In this document: piece by piece, positions 37,546 to 46,989 of the stretch
Layout: every line of letters begins with the position of its first letter
How positions within the stretch are numbered: the stretch's first letter is position 1
Source: Fen-1135 sp963705275
GTDB taxonomy: Bacteria; Desulfobacterota; Syntrophia; Syntrophales; UBA2185
Reading direction: 5' to 3'
DNA length: 64,000 nt
Assembly: GCA_963705275.1 (NCBI GenBank)
Contig: OY970063.1
Span: forward strand, 62,001-126,000
Translations under genes and position numbers: made by a program
The notes under the pieces: generated by a model
Database searches by the model: none
The model's input: only the letters and a program-made list of their open reading frames with translations
Told to the model about the DNA's origin: nothing

Positions 37546-38244
37546 TCATTTGATTGAAGTGAGCTCAACCTCAAAGATAAGAGTTGCATTCGGACCGATA
37601 TCGCGGCTTGCTCCCATCGGCCCGTAGGCCAACTCGGGTGGAATGAAGAGCTGCCATTTGGAGCCCATTGGCATGAGTTTTAGAGCCTCCCTCCATCCGG
37701 CGATAACACCCGATACCTTGAATGTGGCTGTCTTGCCGGTGCGGTAGGAGCTGTCGAACTCCTTTCCATCTATGAGAGTGCCCCGGTACTTGCACTCCAC
37801 GGTGTCTGTGTCCACAGGCTTCTTGCCGGCGCCCGCCTTGATGATCTTATATTGCAGCCCGCTCGGCAAGGTTACCACGCCTTCCTTCTTTTTATTTTCA
37901 GCGAGAAATTCGTCGCCCTTCTTCTTGTTTTCTTCGGCGACGGCCTTCATGGCTGCAGCCTGCTTCTGCCTCAAGTCTTCCATGTAGGCGCTCATGGTTG
38001 CACGGAGATCGTCTTCGGTCATGAGCAGTTTTTCACCCGCCATGCCATCTCTCAATCCCTTCACCAGGACGTCCATGTCGACGTCGACCCCCAGCCGCTT
38101 GAAATTTCTTGCCACGTCAACCCCAATCCCATAGCTTATCTTATCCCTCTGAGTTCTAAGCAGCGGCGTTTCGGCGTTCGCCTGGGCTGTGACAAGCCCA
38201 ATCGCCAGTACCATAATCCAGATCATCGTGATTTTCAGTCTCAT
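37546..38244 (-). CDS. FKBP-type peptidyl-prolyl isomerase (FklB/Mip-like), periplasmic
   Basis: 232 aa. Signal peptide IWIMVLAIGLVTAQANA. An N-terminal FKBP_N dimerisation domain (RDKISYGIGVDVARNFKRLG) and a long charged helix (AAAMKAVAEENKKKGDEFLA) connect to the FKBP core: VECKYRGTLIDGKEFDSSYR, VSGVIAGWREALKLMPMGSK, FIPPELAYGPMG. Active-site aromatics (Tyr, Phe-Asp, Trp, Tyr) are present. The start has an AGGAGAGACT ribosome site. It follows gspD on the same strand and may fold exported T2SS substrates or secretin. Confidence 0.9.
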   Translation of the reverse strand: MRLKITMIWIMVLAIGLVTAQANAETPLLRTQRDKISYGIGVDVARNFKRLGVDVDMDVLVKGLRDGMAGEKLLMTEDDLRATMSAYMEDLRQKQAAAMKAVAEENKKKGDEFLAENKKKEGVVTLPSGLQYKIIKAGAGKKPVDTDTVECKYRGTLIDGKEFDSSYRTGKTATFKVSGVIAGWREALKLMPMGSKWQLFIPPELAYGPMGASRDIGPNATLIFEVELTSIK

Positions 38245-38433
38245 AGTCTCTCCTTTCTTAATAAATAAAGCCCGTATACTTCCGGGCCAGATGTTCGGTC
38301 ATTTAGTCGGTCATGTAAAGGAAAGGATAAATAGCAAAGATCCGTCAGAAATGTATTTTTGATAAACCCATGTTCAGCCGAAAGACATGCTGACCCGCGA
38401 ATCAATGCGGCATTTATTTGTCGGTAAAATTCT

Positions 38434-40617
38434 TTATTGGATCCCCTTATGTTCTAGTGCCCTCGGCTGAATACCTTCTTTAACTTGTTTGCTCATTTGT
38501 TCATCGCTCATGGAATCTATGAATTTATTTGTGATAGAAGTAGCCGCCTGCTGGTTCTTTACAACATGGGGAGTTAGAAGAATAACCAATTCTGTCCGCG
38601 CATTCTCCCTGTCTGTGTTGCCAAATAACCAGCCCAAGACAGGTATTTTGTATAGAAAGGGTATTCCCTGGCTATTTTTGGTATCATCTTCCCTAATCAG
38701 TCCTCCAATAACGATTGTCTGGCCATCTTGCACAACAAGACTCGTCGCGGCCATGGTCTTATTGATGACGACTTGTTGGCCCGTGCCAATCAGCTGCGTT
38801 GTAAAAGTAGAAACCTCCTGTGATATGTCCATTGCAACCAGACCACTGTCGTTAATCTGAGGCTTTACTTTAAGAATGATGCCTATATCTTGGTATTGAA
38901 TCGTTTGTTGTGGAGCGACGCCGGGAGTCCCGAAAGTTTCCGAAGTCGCGATAGGAACCTGCTGCCCGACCTGTATCTTTGCTTCACGGTTGTCTGAAAC
39001 CATTACGTGAGGCGAGGCGAGAACCTTGGCCTTTGATTGCGAGGCCAGGGCATTGATGAAAGCTGTCACTGTCCCCGCTCGATCAATACCGATCAGATTG
39101 AGGCCGGTCTGTTTTGTGAGATCGGTTTGCAGCGAACTAGGATTGAGGTAGATGTCGGGGCGACCGCTATTCTTAATTGCCCATGCTATACCCAGGCTCA
39201 TGTTATCAGTTAACTGTACTTGGGCTACTGAACCTTCAATCAACACCTGTCGGGGGACGATATCCAGTTTTACAATAGTATCTTTTATGATGGTGTAATC
39301 TTCCGGTGTGCTGAGGACGATTATGGCGTTTAAAATATCATCGGAAAATATTCTGGCCACGTCGGACAGGAACCCTTCCGCGGCGCCTGATTTTCCCGGA
39401 GATTGAGCAGTGGGCGGCATGGATGGCTGGGGCGCTGACCCAGGTTGGGCACCTTTATCCGCTTGGAATACCTTAGGAGCCCCTTTGTCTGTTGCTTGTT
39501 TTGTACCAGAAGTCGCGCCCAAAAAGATCTGCTGGAGCAGAGCGCCGATGTCTTTGGCTTTACCATTTTGGACATGATAAACGAATACTTGAGGCCCCTT
39601 CTTTTTTTGCTGCTCGGAGTCAAAAAAATTGATCAATTCCAGAAGGCGTTTAACGCTGGCGTCAGTATCTACAATAATAATGTGGTTTGATTTGGGAACA
39701 TCTACGATAACCGCGCTCGTTGAAGCAAAAGGGGCAAGTAGTTTTACTACTTCCGCGGACTGCATATGCTGTATCGGGATAACTTGAAGCAGCGCCTTTC
39801 CTTTGATCTGGATTTTGTCAGGGCTTCGACCGATACTGATGGGAGCCGGTTCGCGAGCCAGATCACTTATAGGTATAATACGGTAAAGGGCGTTGTCTTC
39901 AATTACTGCAACACCGTTCAGCCTCAGTATAACTTCCATTAGAGGGAGAACATTATCGCGCGGAACAGGCGCGATAGATCTGAATGTAACCCTTCCTTTG
40001 ACGCGCGGATCAATAATGTAACTTAATTTTAGAATTTCGCTGAAAACAGTCTGTATAACTGAGTAAATATCGGCATCGTCGAAGTTAAGGCTTATGGCGC
40101 CTCTGCCGATGGTGGAAGCGGCGCCAGCTGCAGGTCTGACAACCGGCACATTCATTGGAGGCGAAGGCTGAATCTTTCCTGCCCGTCCCGTTTGTGTGCT
40201 CTGCTGCTCCGCCATCCGTCCAGGCACGAGGGTCGGCTGTTTAGGGGGTGATGTCATTTGCTCGGGCGTTAGCGGTTCCGGTATGCTTGTTGGTGCAGTT
40301 ACCGGACCTGGCGGTGAAACCGTTCCGGTTTGACTCAGCAAAGGTCCGGACTGATTGAGCTTCGCATCCGGTGCAGCCGCCTGTCGGCTAACTGGCGTTA
40401 ACTTTTGTTGTGGAGGCAACAATGTGGGCAAATTCGCAGGCTGGTTTTGAGGTGCAGAGCCTTGCGATGCCGTCGAATCGATTGTCCCAGAAGAAGGGAG
40501 ATTAATGGCTGACGTGCCTTGTTTTTTTTCAACAGTCTGAGCGCACGCCGATAATGAAGAAATACATATTATTGAAATGATCAGGATAAAATTGCGCAAT
40601 GCCATCACCACTCTCAA
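38434..40617 (-). CDS. gspD: Type II secretion outer-membrane secretin GspD
   Basis: 727 aa. Signal sequence LIISIICISSLSACAQ with a lipobox-like LSAC, so a lipoprotein is possible. A long Pro/Gln-rich linker (residues about 35-165) precedes the N0 domain (ISLNFDDADIYSVIQTVFSE), N1-N3 (IPIQHMQSAEVVKLLAPFAS; FVYHVQNGKAKDIGALLQQI) and the secretin core (VPRQVLIEGSVAQVQL, KVLASPHVMVSDNREAKIQV, VVQDGQTIVIGGLIRED, IPVLGWLFGNTD). ATG 40617 or MALRN a few codons in can start. It lies five bases after gspG on the - strand. The N-terminal Pro-rich extension is unusual. Confidence 0.9.
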   Translation of the reverse strand: MRVVMALRNFILIISIICISSLSACAQTVEKKQGTSAINLPSSGTIDSTASQGSAPQNQPANLPTLLPPQQKLTPVSRQAAAPDAKLNQSGPLLSQTGTVSPPGPVTAPTSIPEPLTPEQMTSPPKQPTLVPGRMAEQQSTQTGRAGKIQPSPPMNVPVVRPAAGAASTIGRGAISLNFDDADIYSVIQTVFSEILKLSYIIDPRVKGRVTFRSIAPVPRDNVLPLMEVILRLNGVAVIEDNALYRIIPISDLAREPAPISIGRSPDKIQIKGKALLQVIPIQHMQSAEVVKLLAPFASTSAVIVDVPKSNHIIIVDTDASVKRLLELINFFDSEQQKKKGPQVFVYHVQNGKAKDIGALLQQIFLGATSGTKQATDKGAPKVFQADKGAQPGSAPQPSMPPTAQSPGKSGAAEGFLSDVARIFSDDILNAIIVLSTPEDYTIIKDTIVKLDIVPRQVLIEGSVAQVQLTDNMSLGIAWAIKNSGRPDIYLNPSSLQTDLTKQTGLNLIGIDRAGTVTAFINALASQSKAKVLASPHVMVSDNREAKIQVGQQVPIATSETFGTPGVAPQQTIQYQDIGIILKVKPQINDSGLVAMDISQEVSTFTTQLIGTGQQVVINKTMAATSLVVQDGQTIVIGGLIREDDTKNSQGIPFLYKIPVLGWLFGNTDRENARTELVILLTPHVVKNQQAATSITNKFIDSMSDEQMSKQVKEGIQPRALEHKGIQ

Positions 40618-40621
40618 TGAC

Positions 40622-41071
40622 CTATTCCCAACTTAGCACATCCTTATCTTCAGCTTCACCGCCGGGAGTGCCATCACGCCCATAAGACAATAGATCGTAA
40701 TCGCTGTGCTGGCCGGGACATTGATAATTATATGGTTTTCCCCACGGGTCGTTGGGCAGTCCTTTCTTCAGATAGGGGCCCTCCCAATTTTCAATATTCT
40801 GATTGGTGACCAGAACATTCAACCCTTCCTGCGTTGTTGGATATCTGCCGGTGTCCAATCTGAACTGATCCAATGCTTGTCCCAGGAGCTCAATTTGCGC
40901 ACGAGCAGCAGCCTGCTTGCCCTTGCCCAATTTGGGGAAAAGTCTCGGCGCCACGAGAGCGGCAAGCAGGGCAATCATTACCATTACCACAAGCATTTCC
41001 ACTAAAGTAAAACCCTTCCTGTTGCTCAATTTATTTTCGTCTCTTTCATTCATAATGCTCTCACAGGGCAA
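40622..41071 (-). CDS. gspG: Type II secretion major pseudopilin GspG
   Basis: Up to 149 aa; the second Met (MNERDENK) gives a more usual leader. Cleavage after NRKG, mature start FTLVEMLVVMVMIALLAALV with Glu5. RLDTGRYPTTQEGLNVLV, LPNDPWGKPYNYQCPGQHSD and YDLLSYGRDGTPGGE form the calcium-binding GspG C-terminus. It is the first gene of the - strand arm, so the main pilus subunit is transcribed apart from the + strand machinery. Confidence 0.92.
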   Translation of the reverse strand: MPCESIMNERDENKLSNRKGFTLVEMLVVMVMIALLAALVAPRLFPKLGKGKQAAARAQIELLGQALDQFRLDTGRYPTTQEGLNVLVTNQNIENWEGPYLKKGLPNDPWGKPYNYQCPGQHSDYDLLSYGRDGTPGGEAEDKDVLSWE

Positions 41072-41124
41072 GCTTGATAATCAGAATACTTTTAAAATGG
41101 TTGTCACATTCTTCCAATATATCT

Positions 41125-41304
41125 TTAGTACTTGAGGCGGGAGCTTGTCTCGGGGCGCGATTTACGAAGATTCTTAACTGTCTCATCGATGTCATGTGTA
41201 GTCAAGATGGCCTTTAATCTCTGTCGGCTGTCAGGAATCTTTAGAACAACATAAACCCGGCAGCGGTCTGCGCAAGGTTCAGAAGCGGGGAGACATATCT
41301 CCAA
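41125..41304 (-). CDS. Possible short unrecognised ORF upstream of gspG
   Basis: On the - strand a frame is open from 41386 to a stop at 41125-41127. It reads HFSYGNVFQAFEEALLEICL then RCRVYVVLKIPDSRQRLKAI LTT and ends KSRPETSSRLKY. TTG 41304 would give 59 aa; no ATG is in frame and no ribosome site is clear. The composition looks coding, so it may be a gene remnant or a short leader protein ahead of gspG. No family is recognised. Confidence 0.25.
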   Translation of the reverse strand: MEICLPASEPCADRCRVYVVLKIPDSRQRLKAILTTHDIDETVKNLRKSRPETSSRLKY

Positions 41305-41389
41305 TAAGGCTTCCTCAAAGGCCTGAAAAACGTTTCCATAAGAGAAATGCCGGACAAGACCTTGTGAAGATAAGGGGCTTTGAATTCAT

Positions 41390-42066
41390 GAGAAATAAGC
41401 CCAAGAAAGAGCCCTCTTCATTCAAAGATCCCGTCCAAATGTTTCATAGCTTACGCCATCTCTACCATTAATGTAAAGATAAAGGAAGGGACAAAACAGC
41501 GGTGATTAAATGGTAGTATATTGGCAGTCATTAACTACTATTTTGAAGATGTTCGCTTGTGAAACTGTTGACTGGGCCAAGACCTACTCGACGATCGCTG
41601 AGCTTCCTCACGGAATTAAGAAGTGATGCGAGCCGTGATGAGGCAAGGGGGCTTCTCGACTGTCTCCTGCAAGACTTAAGACTGCCTTTACTTGTGAGGA
41701 TAATTTATAGCTGGATATTTATTGTCCTAGTCTGCTGGAGAATGTCACGAAAAATCATCGCAGCTCTCCCGTATTGTAGGAGAATAGTGACATACATAGT
41801 GTAAATTATTAATATAACTTACAATATGCTTAACTTGAACAAATTTTAACAATTTGCTAAAAAAAGGTTGCACAGGTGCGAGAGGTGTGATATGTTCGCA
41901 CCCAAGTAACATTGCTGATGGTTCCTTACGCAGTCCGGAGTATGGTCGCGTATATGCTTCAGAAAGAAACCTTTATGATACTTGTTATTATACGAAGCCG
42001 GTCATCTCGATCCTTCTTATCTAGGGTTGCCAATTCTAATTTGTCGAGAATTGCACATTTGGGGGC
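41390..42066. other. Long intergenic region between the T2SS and pilus loci
   Basis: No convincing gene. A + strand frame at 41559-41804 (81 aa) has no ribosome site. The part 41800-41900 is very AT-rich and probably carries the promoter of the pilus operon. No RNA gene, phage attachment site or inverted repeat of note was seen. Confidence 0.5.
41868..41896 (+). promoter_or_regulatory. Possible sigma-70 promoter of the pilus operon
   Basis: TTGCAC (41868-41873), 17-base spacer, TATGTT (41891-41896), within an AT-rich tract. An overlapping alternative upstream is TTGAAC-N17-TAAAAA. Either would give a leader of about 170-210 bases before the HTH gene at 42073. Confidence 0.3.
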
Positions 42067-42072
42067 GTGCAC

Positions 42073-42300
42073 ATGATTATAGTAAAGGGAAAAACGCATT
42101 ATACGATTGTTGATGCTGCTGAGCGGTTGGGTGTCTCGGCAAAAACCATCAGGGATTATATCCATAGAGGCATTATTCCTGAACCGCCGGAAATCAAGTA
42201 CGGCGTGCGGATATTAAAACATTTTCCAATTGATTACATCGATTTGGCTAAAGTCAAATTGGACAATTACCGGAACACTAAGCATGAGAAAAGGCGGTAA
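42073..42300 (+). CDS. Small MerR/excisionase-like helix-turn-helix protein
   Basis: 75 aa from ATG 42073 (GTG 42067 also possible). HYTIVDAAERLGVSAKTIRD YIHRGIIPEP is a winged MerR-type HTH, followed by a wing (YGVRILKHFPIDYIDLAKVK). There is no effector domain. It sits first in the pilus operon, 69 bases before mshI, so a local regulator is plausible. No direct evidence shows its target. Confidence 0.72.
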   Translation: MIIVKGKTHYTIVDAAERLGVSAKTIRDYIHRGIIPEPPEIKYGVRILKHFPIDYIDLAKVKLDNYRNTKHEKRR

Positions 42301-42368
42301 GGGATGTGCTGCCGCTGCAATACAACACAATTTATAGGGATCGAAATAATCTATAGAGGAGCTCTTCC

Positions 42369-44255
42369 TTGACCCGTTTGAAAGAGATCAGTTCCACAGA
42401 ACGACTTCTTGACATCATTCGCAATAAGAGGGATGAAATCAAGACTGAACGTCTGGATACATCTAAGATTGACCCGCCCAGAAAACTAATCAGATTCACT
42501 GCTCCGAGAATTGTTTCCCGTGAAAAGCCCATAACTATTGGCATCGATATCGGCCATGAATATCTGAGAATGGTGAAAACGGCAAGACTAGCCGACAAGC
42601 GTTGGGAATTGCTCGATTACAGGAGTGTGCCATTCGGCCATATAACTACGAGGAAATCGCCTGACTTCAGCGATTTTCTAAAATCCGAATTGAACAAATT
42701 CTGCGGCGACATCAGGAATGCTAATCTGTGGGCGATAATGTCCGCGGCAAGGGTTAATGTACGCCACATCAATATCCCCAAGGTGGCCAAGAAACAGATT
42801 GAGAATGCCGTGTATTGGACGATCAAAAAAGAAACGCCTTTTGATGATAAGGATACGGTGTTCGATTTTGAAATTCAGAGAGAAGTAACCGAGCAGGGTG
42901 TCGGCAAGTGGATGACTATGGTTTACACCGCCCCGAGGGCGGAGATTGAAGACTTAAAAGGGCTCTTCTCCCAAGTAGGGTTGCCCTTGACCGGCATTTC
43001 CATCACACCCTTTGCAATCCAGAACTTATTTAAGACAGAATGGATTCCTCCGGCAGTTGAAGGCACAGTCGCAAGCCTCTTTATTGGCAATGATTTTTCC
43101 CGCATTGATATTTTTGCTAAAGGAAAGCTTATTATGACCCGGGGCATAAAAGCGGGCATAAACAGCATGGTTGAGTCATTGATGGAAAGGCTCGCGGCAA
43201 TACGCAAGGAAACGTCACAAGCGGAGAGGGGCCTTCCCCCTACGAGCTTCGAGCAGGCGAAGAAGGTGCTCTTCAGCCTGAGCCCGGATTCTCCCCCTTT
43301 AACGGAGAATGATGTCGGCTTCGGTCTCACGGACAAAGAGAAATTCGATACCATTCTGCCTGCCCTGGAGAGGGTGGTCAGGCAGGTGGAAAGAACATTT
43401 GAACATTACACAGGCGGTCACAGTTATGACATGGTCACCAGAATCTACGTATCGAGTGCCATGAACATTTCTCAGCCTGTCATAGAATATGTGGGTAATC
43501 AGTTGGGCATCAAGAGCGATATACTGAATCCCCTCAAGTCTAAAATACCAAATATAGGCGGCAGTATGGAACATGCCACTGTCTCTGAAATACTCTCCCT
43601 TATTCCGGCCTTCGGACTTGCCCTTTCCGATAACGCTTATACGCCCAATCTGATGTTCAGATTCAAAGACAAGGAGAGAAAGGCCAGTGTCACACGGGCA
43701 AATAGAGTCATATTTGCCGTATTTCTCGTTGCCCTGGTTGTTTGCTCGGGTTTCTTACTTTTTGAAATTCAAAAAGCCCGTGAAAAAGAAATTACAATAA
43801 CCCAACTTGAGCAGGAACTGTCCAAATACAAGCCCAGAGTAGACCAGAGCCTGATATCGGGAATGCTCTCGAGTTCGAGCAGACAACAACAGCTTTCCAG
43901 GAATTACGTCGACAGATATCTTGGCATGGCCGTTGTCAGTGAGGTGTCTACGATGACACCGGCAAATATCCGTCTGATTGACCTTAAGGTGCACATGGCA
44001 GCCCTTCAGCCCGGCAAGGTACGGGCGAATGAGCCCAAGAAGGAGACTGCATCTACAAAGGAAGAAGGAAAAAACGTCACGATAGAGGGGGTTGTATTTG
44101 GCGACCGCAAAGCGCTTGAGGCCTCATTGGCCGGATACTTGATGAAATTGAAATCGTCACCCATGTTCACTCAAGTGAACGTACAGAAAAGCAGCGTAGA
44201 GCCTCTTAGAAGGAATGAGGTTCTTCATTTTGTAATTGAAATGAAACTGGTCTAG
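42369..44255 (+). CDS. mshI: MshI-like PilM-PilN fusion protein
   Basis: 628 aa from TTG 42369 (AGAGGAGCT upstream). A ~55-residue N-terminal extension precedes the actin-like PilM domain (ITIGIDIGHEYLRMVKTARL, VNVRHINIPKVAKKQIENAV YWTIKKETPF, the SHS2/PilM signature). A membrane helix near residue 445 (VIFAVFLVALVVCSGFLLFE) leads to a coiled-coil and PilN-type domain (YLGMAVVSEVSTMTPANIRL; VTIEGVVFGDRKALEASLAG). It is analogous to gspL of this window but long. First structural gene of the MSHA-type operon; mshJ follows after nine bases. Confidence 0.82.
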   Translation: MTRLKEISSTERLLDIIRNKRDEIKTERLDTSKIDPPRKLIRFTAPRIVSREKPITIGIDIGHEYLRMVKTARLADKRWELLDYRSVPFGHITTRKSPDFSDFLKSELNKFCGDIRNANLWAIMSAARVNVRHINIPKVAKKQIENAVYWTIKKETPFDDKDTVFDFEIQREVTEQGVGKWMTMVYTAPRAEIEDLKGLFSQVGLPLTGISITPFAIQNLFKTEWIPPAVEGTVASLFIGNDFSRIDIFAKGKLIMTRGIKAGINSMVESLMERLAAIRKETSQAERGLPPTSFEQAKKVLFSLSPDSPPLTENDVGFGLTDKEKFDTILPALERVVRQVERTFEHYTGGHSYDMVTRIYVSSAMNISQPVIEYVGNQLGIKSDILNPLKSKIPNIGGSMEHATVSEILSLIPAFGLALSDNAYTPNLMFRFKDKERKASVTRANRVIFAVFLVALVVCSGFLLFEIQKAREKEITITQLEQELSKYKPRVDQSLISGMLSSSSRQQQLSRNYVDRYLGMAVVSEVSTMTPANIRLIDLKVHMAALQPGKVRANEPKKETASTKEEGKNVTIEGVVFGDRKALEASLAGYLMKLKSSPMFTQVNVQKSSVEPLRRNEVLHFVIEMKLV

Positions 44256-44264
44256 AGTTCAGTC

Positions 44265-44798
44265 ATGGAAAAGATATACGCAATACTTCCGAAGCGAAGC
44301 ATCGTCATCCTCTTAGGATGCATATCCGGCGTGCTTTTCATAATTCTTGCCGGTATTGTCCCGCAACAAATGTCCGTTACGAACTTAGATAATAAGATTG
44401 CAAGTATTCAATTTCAGATTGAGGAGCAAAAGAGGCTTCAGCCTTATTACCAGATGTTGAATGCGGGACCCCGGTTGGGCAGGTCGACAGTGTTACCATT
44501 CCCTGCAAAGGCTCCACTTTCGCGGACGAAGATAGATACAGTTCCCTCGATTATCAGAGCCGAGGCGCAGAAGGCACATATCGATATGATTTCCGCCTCT
44601 CCGGACCTCTATGCCTTGGGCGGTGAGAACAGGTTTCTTCTTGTTAATGCTGTTCTCAAGGGGGATTTTTTAAATTTTCGCAAGTTTCTCATCGGCCTCG
44701 GGGGAATCGCGTGTCTGGAACGTATTGAGGAGATCCGTATCCAGCAAAATGAGGATAGCATGGAATTCAGGATGAAAATCTGGCTGGCCATGATTTAG
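44265..44798 (+). CDS. MshJ/PilO-like protein
   Basis: 177 aa. One N-terminal helix (SIVILLGCISGVLFIILAGI), a coiled-coil (LDNKIASIQFQIEEQKRLQP) and a ferredoxin-like periplasmic domain (FLNFRKFLIGLGGIACLERI EEI). PilO-type proteins pair with the PilN domain to align the pilus machine. Position between MshI and MshK matches MSHA order; sequence alone is weak. Confidence 0.7.
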   Translation: MEKIYAILPKRSIVILLGCISGVLFIILAGIVPQQMSVTNLDNKIASIQFQIEEQKRLQPYYQMLNAGPRLGRSTVLPFPAKAPLSRTKIDTVPSIIRAEAQKAHIDMISASPDLYALGGENRFLLVNAVLKGDFLNFRKFLIGLGGIACLERIEEIRIQQNEDSMEFRMKIWLAMI

Positions 44799-44827
44799 GA
44801 AATCAGCTTCGAGGATGAAAGATTAGA

Positions 44828-45337
44828 ATGCCAAAACTGACCAGACAACAAATCATCATACTTTCCGTTATGATAATCATGATATTGATTGCTTTATATG
44901 ATTTCTTTATTGCGCCGCGCACAAGAACAGAGCTAATCGATATTGGAAAGAAAACATCCGAATTCGAGGCATTCTTAACTGATATTACTTCAAAGTTGCC
45001 AAAAGAATCATTGCCTGCCACTGATGCCTATGTGCTGAGCCGTGCCGAGTCGGCATGGGTTCATGATCCATTTTATGAGAGAAAATCATTCCGGGAATGG
45101 GAGAAGCGCAAAGAACAGGCCAAAGCCGGCGGCGGAATATCACAAAAGGTTAGCTTTAGCTATTCCGGATATCTTAAGGCCGGCAATAAAGATTTGGCTA
45201 TTGTAAATGGTGCAGAGTACGAAGCAGGTGATCGGATGGAAATCGAGGGATATGTTCTGAAAAAGATTTATCCCGGCAAAGTCGTAATAGTTAACGAAAA
45301 AAGTGGAGCAAAATTTGATGTTCCTTTACAGGAATAA
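44828..45337 (+). CDS. MshK/PilP-like protein
   Basis: 169 aa. Helix IIILSVMIIMILIALYDFFI, then a charged coil, ESAWVHDPFYERKSFREWEK (the HDPF-like stretch seen in GspC/PilP homology regions) and a small beta domain: FSYSGYLKAGNKDLAIVNGA EYEAGDRMEIEGYVLKKIYP GKVVIV. This domain usually touches the secretin. It is 28 bases before mshL. Confidence 0.68.
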   Translation: MPKLTRQQIIILSVMIIMILIALYDFFIAPRTRTELIDIGKKTSEFEAFLTDITSKLPKESLPATDAYVLSRAESAWVHDPFYERKSFREWEKRKEQAKAGGGISQKVSFSYSGYLKAGNKDLAIVNGAEYEAGDRMEIEGYVLKKIYPGKVVIVNEKSGAKFDVPLQE

Positions 45338-45365
45338 CACAGATGATGGAAGGGGGGGATAGGCC

Positions 45366-46982
45366 TTGACTTGTTTTCACTGTAAGAAGAAAGTTCGCAG
45401 CTTGACCGTTGTCCTTTTCTTCGGGATGTTCATAGTTGTTGGTTGTGCCGGCGAAAAAATGGCAAAGAAGGATCCTTTCTTCGAGAAATGGGAAAAGATG
45501 GCTGATATATCAAAGGGACATTCGCCTGCGCCGAGGTCTCGTGATACAGTTCGAGAATTAGTGAAAATGGAGCAGGAACGTCTGAAGGCAGAAAAGGAAC
45601 GTAGTGGAGGCAAGGGACTGCCTGACACGCCGATCAGTCTGAAGATTCGTCAGGCTGATGTAAAAGTCGTCCTTCGATCCTTGGCGCGAATTGCAAATCA
45701 GAACGTATTGATCAGAGATGATATAAAAGGAGAAGTTAGTATTGATTTCAAGAACACTCCCTGGGATCAGGCGTTCAGCAGTATACTTAAAAATCAAGGT
45801 CTGGCATATGAGTGGGAAGGCAATATAATCAGGGTGATGACAATAGCAGACAAGGAACAGGATCTGAAGCGGAAAACCCAGGACAAAGATGAGAAGCTGG
45901 TGGAACCGCTTATCACAGTTTTCATTCCGATAGACTATGCGGGCACCAAAGACCTGAGAGAAAATCTTGGTGATATGCTTACAAAAGATAAGGACGGCAA
46001 ACCGCGCGGATCAATAAGAGTGGATGAGCACAGTCATGGCCTGATTATCAATGCGATACGCAGTGATCTGGAAAAAATGATTCCCATAATTGAACAGATC
46101 GATAAACCTACGCATCAAATTTTGATCAAGGCCAACATTGTGGAGACCACGAAAAATACGGCGAGAAACCTGGGTATCCAGTGGGGTGGGTGGTATAATT
46201 CGGGCAATTTTTATGTGACGCCGGGCGGGACGATACCCACTCCGGGTCAGCCCGCCGTACCGGTATTCGGCGCCCCTGGCCTGAGCGGTTATGGCTTCGG
46301 TGTGAATTTCCCCGCATCTTCAGCAGCGATGTCGGCTGCCGGCGGCGCTGGTTCTTTGGGACTCATGATCGGGACACTTGGCGGCAATATACTTGAATTG
46401 CAATTGAATGCCCTCCAACAGGACGGCAAATTGAATATCCTCTCCACTCCGTCGATTACCACCATGGACAATCAGATGGCTTATGCGGAAAACGGGGAAC
46501 GCGTACCATATGTTACACAGCAGGTAAGCGGGGGTATTGTGACGAATACAGTGACCTTTGAGGACGTTGTTCTCCGTCTGGAGATAACGCCTCACGTAAT
46601 TGACGGGCAAAATCTCAAGATGAAAGTAGTCGTGAAGAAGAATGAAATAAATACGGCGCGCAACGTTCTGGGGAACCCGGGCATCTTCAAGAAAGAGACA
46701 AGCACCAATCTCATCGTCAAAGACGGGGAAACGATAGTCATCTCAGGGTTGACCAAACAGACCGTTCAAGATGCGGAAAGCGGCCTCCCTGGTCTTAAAG
46801 ATGTACCGGTTATGGGATGGCTTTTCAAGTCGCTGAGCAAGAGCGAGACCATGGAGGAAGTTCTCATCTTCATTACTCCAACTATACTGCCGCTCCAGAC
46901 GGCTGCCGCTGTTTCAGGCAAGCCCACAAAAGGTTCTGAAGAAGCGCCCGCGCAGCTATCTCCGGCCATGCCTGCGCAATAA
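45366..46982 (+). CDS. mshL: MSHA-type pilus secretin MshL/PilQ-like
   Basis: 538 aa from TTG 45366 after a GGGGGG-rich ribosome site; ATG 45426 would remove most of the signal peptide. TVVLFFGMFIVVGCAG has a lipobox (VVGC). Secretin STN domain: ISLKIRQADVKVVLRSLARI ANQN; N-domain: FIPIDYAGTKDLRENLGDML; secretin core: ILIKANIVETTKNTARNLGI QWGG, LNILSTPSITTMDNQMAYAE, VKDGETIVISGLTKQT, GLPGLKDVPVMGWLFKSLSK. A glycine-rich insert (residues about 275-325) is notable. It forms the outer-membrane pore for the pilus and is distinct from gspD. Confidence 0.88.
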   Translation: MTCFHCKKKVRSLTVVLFFGMFIVVGCAGEKMAKKDPFFEKWEKMADISKGHSPAPRSRDTVRELVKMEQERLKAEKERSGGKGLPDTPISLKIRQADVKVVLRSLARIANQNVLIRDDIKGEVSIDFKNTPWDQAFSSILKNQGLAYEWEGNIIRVMTIADKEQDLKRKTQDKDEKLVEPLITVFIPIDYAGTKDLRENLGDMLTKDKDGKPRGSIRVDEHSHGLIINAIRSDLEKMIPIIEQIDKPTHQILIKANIVETTKNTARNLGIQWGGWYNSGNFYVTPGGTIPTPGQPAVPVFGAPGLSGYGFGVNFPASSAAMSAAGGAGSLGLMIGTLGGNILELQLNALQQDGKLNILSTPSITTMDNQMAYAENGERVPYVTQQVSGGIVTNTVTFEDVVLRLEITPHVIDGQNLKMKVVVKKNEINTARNVLGNPGIFKKETSTNLIVKDGETIVISGLTKQTVQDAESGLPGLKDVPVMGWLFKSLSKSETMEEVLIFITPTILPLQTAAAVSGKPTKGSEEAPAQLSPAMPAQ

Positions 46983-46989
46983 AGTAGTT

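Noticed and set aside
38263..38290. Hairpin GCCCG...CGGGC with T-rich flank between gspD and the FKBP gene
   Set aside because: Five-pair stem only, and it overlaps the leader of the FKBP gene; too weak to call a terminator.
41559..41804. 81-residue frame in the T2SS-pilus gap
   Set aside because: No ribosome site and no domain; one hydrophobic stretch is not enough to call a gene.
41866..41880. Possible sigma-54 promoter (GG-N10-GC) before the pilus operon
   Set aside because: Only the GG and GC match; the -24 TGGCAC is not present (AGGTTG).
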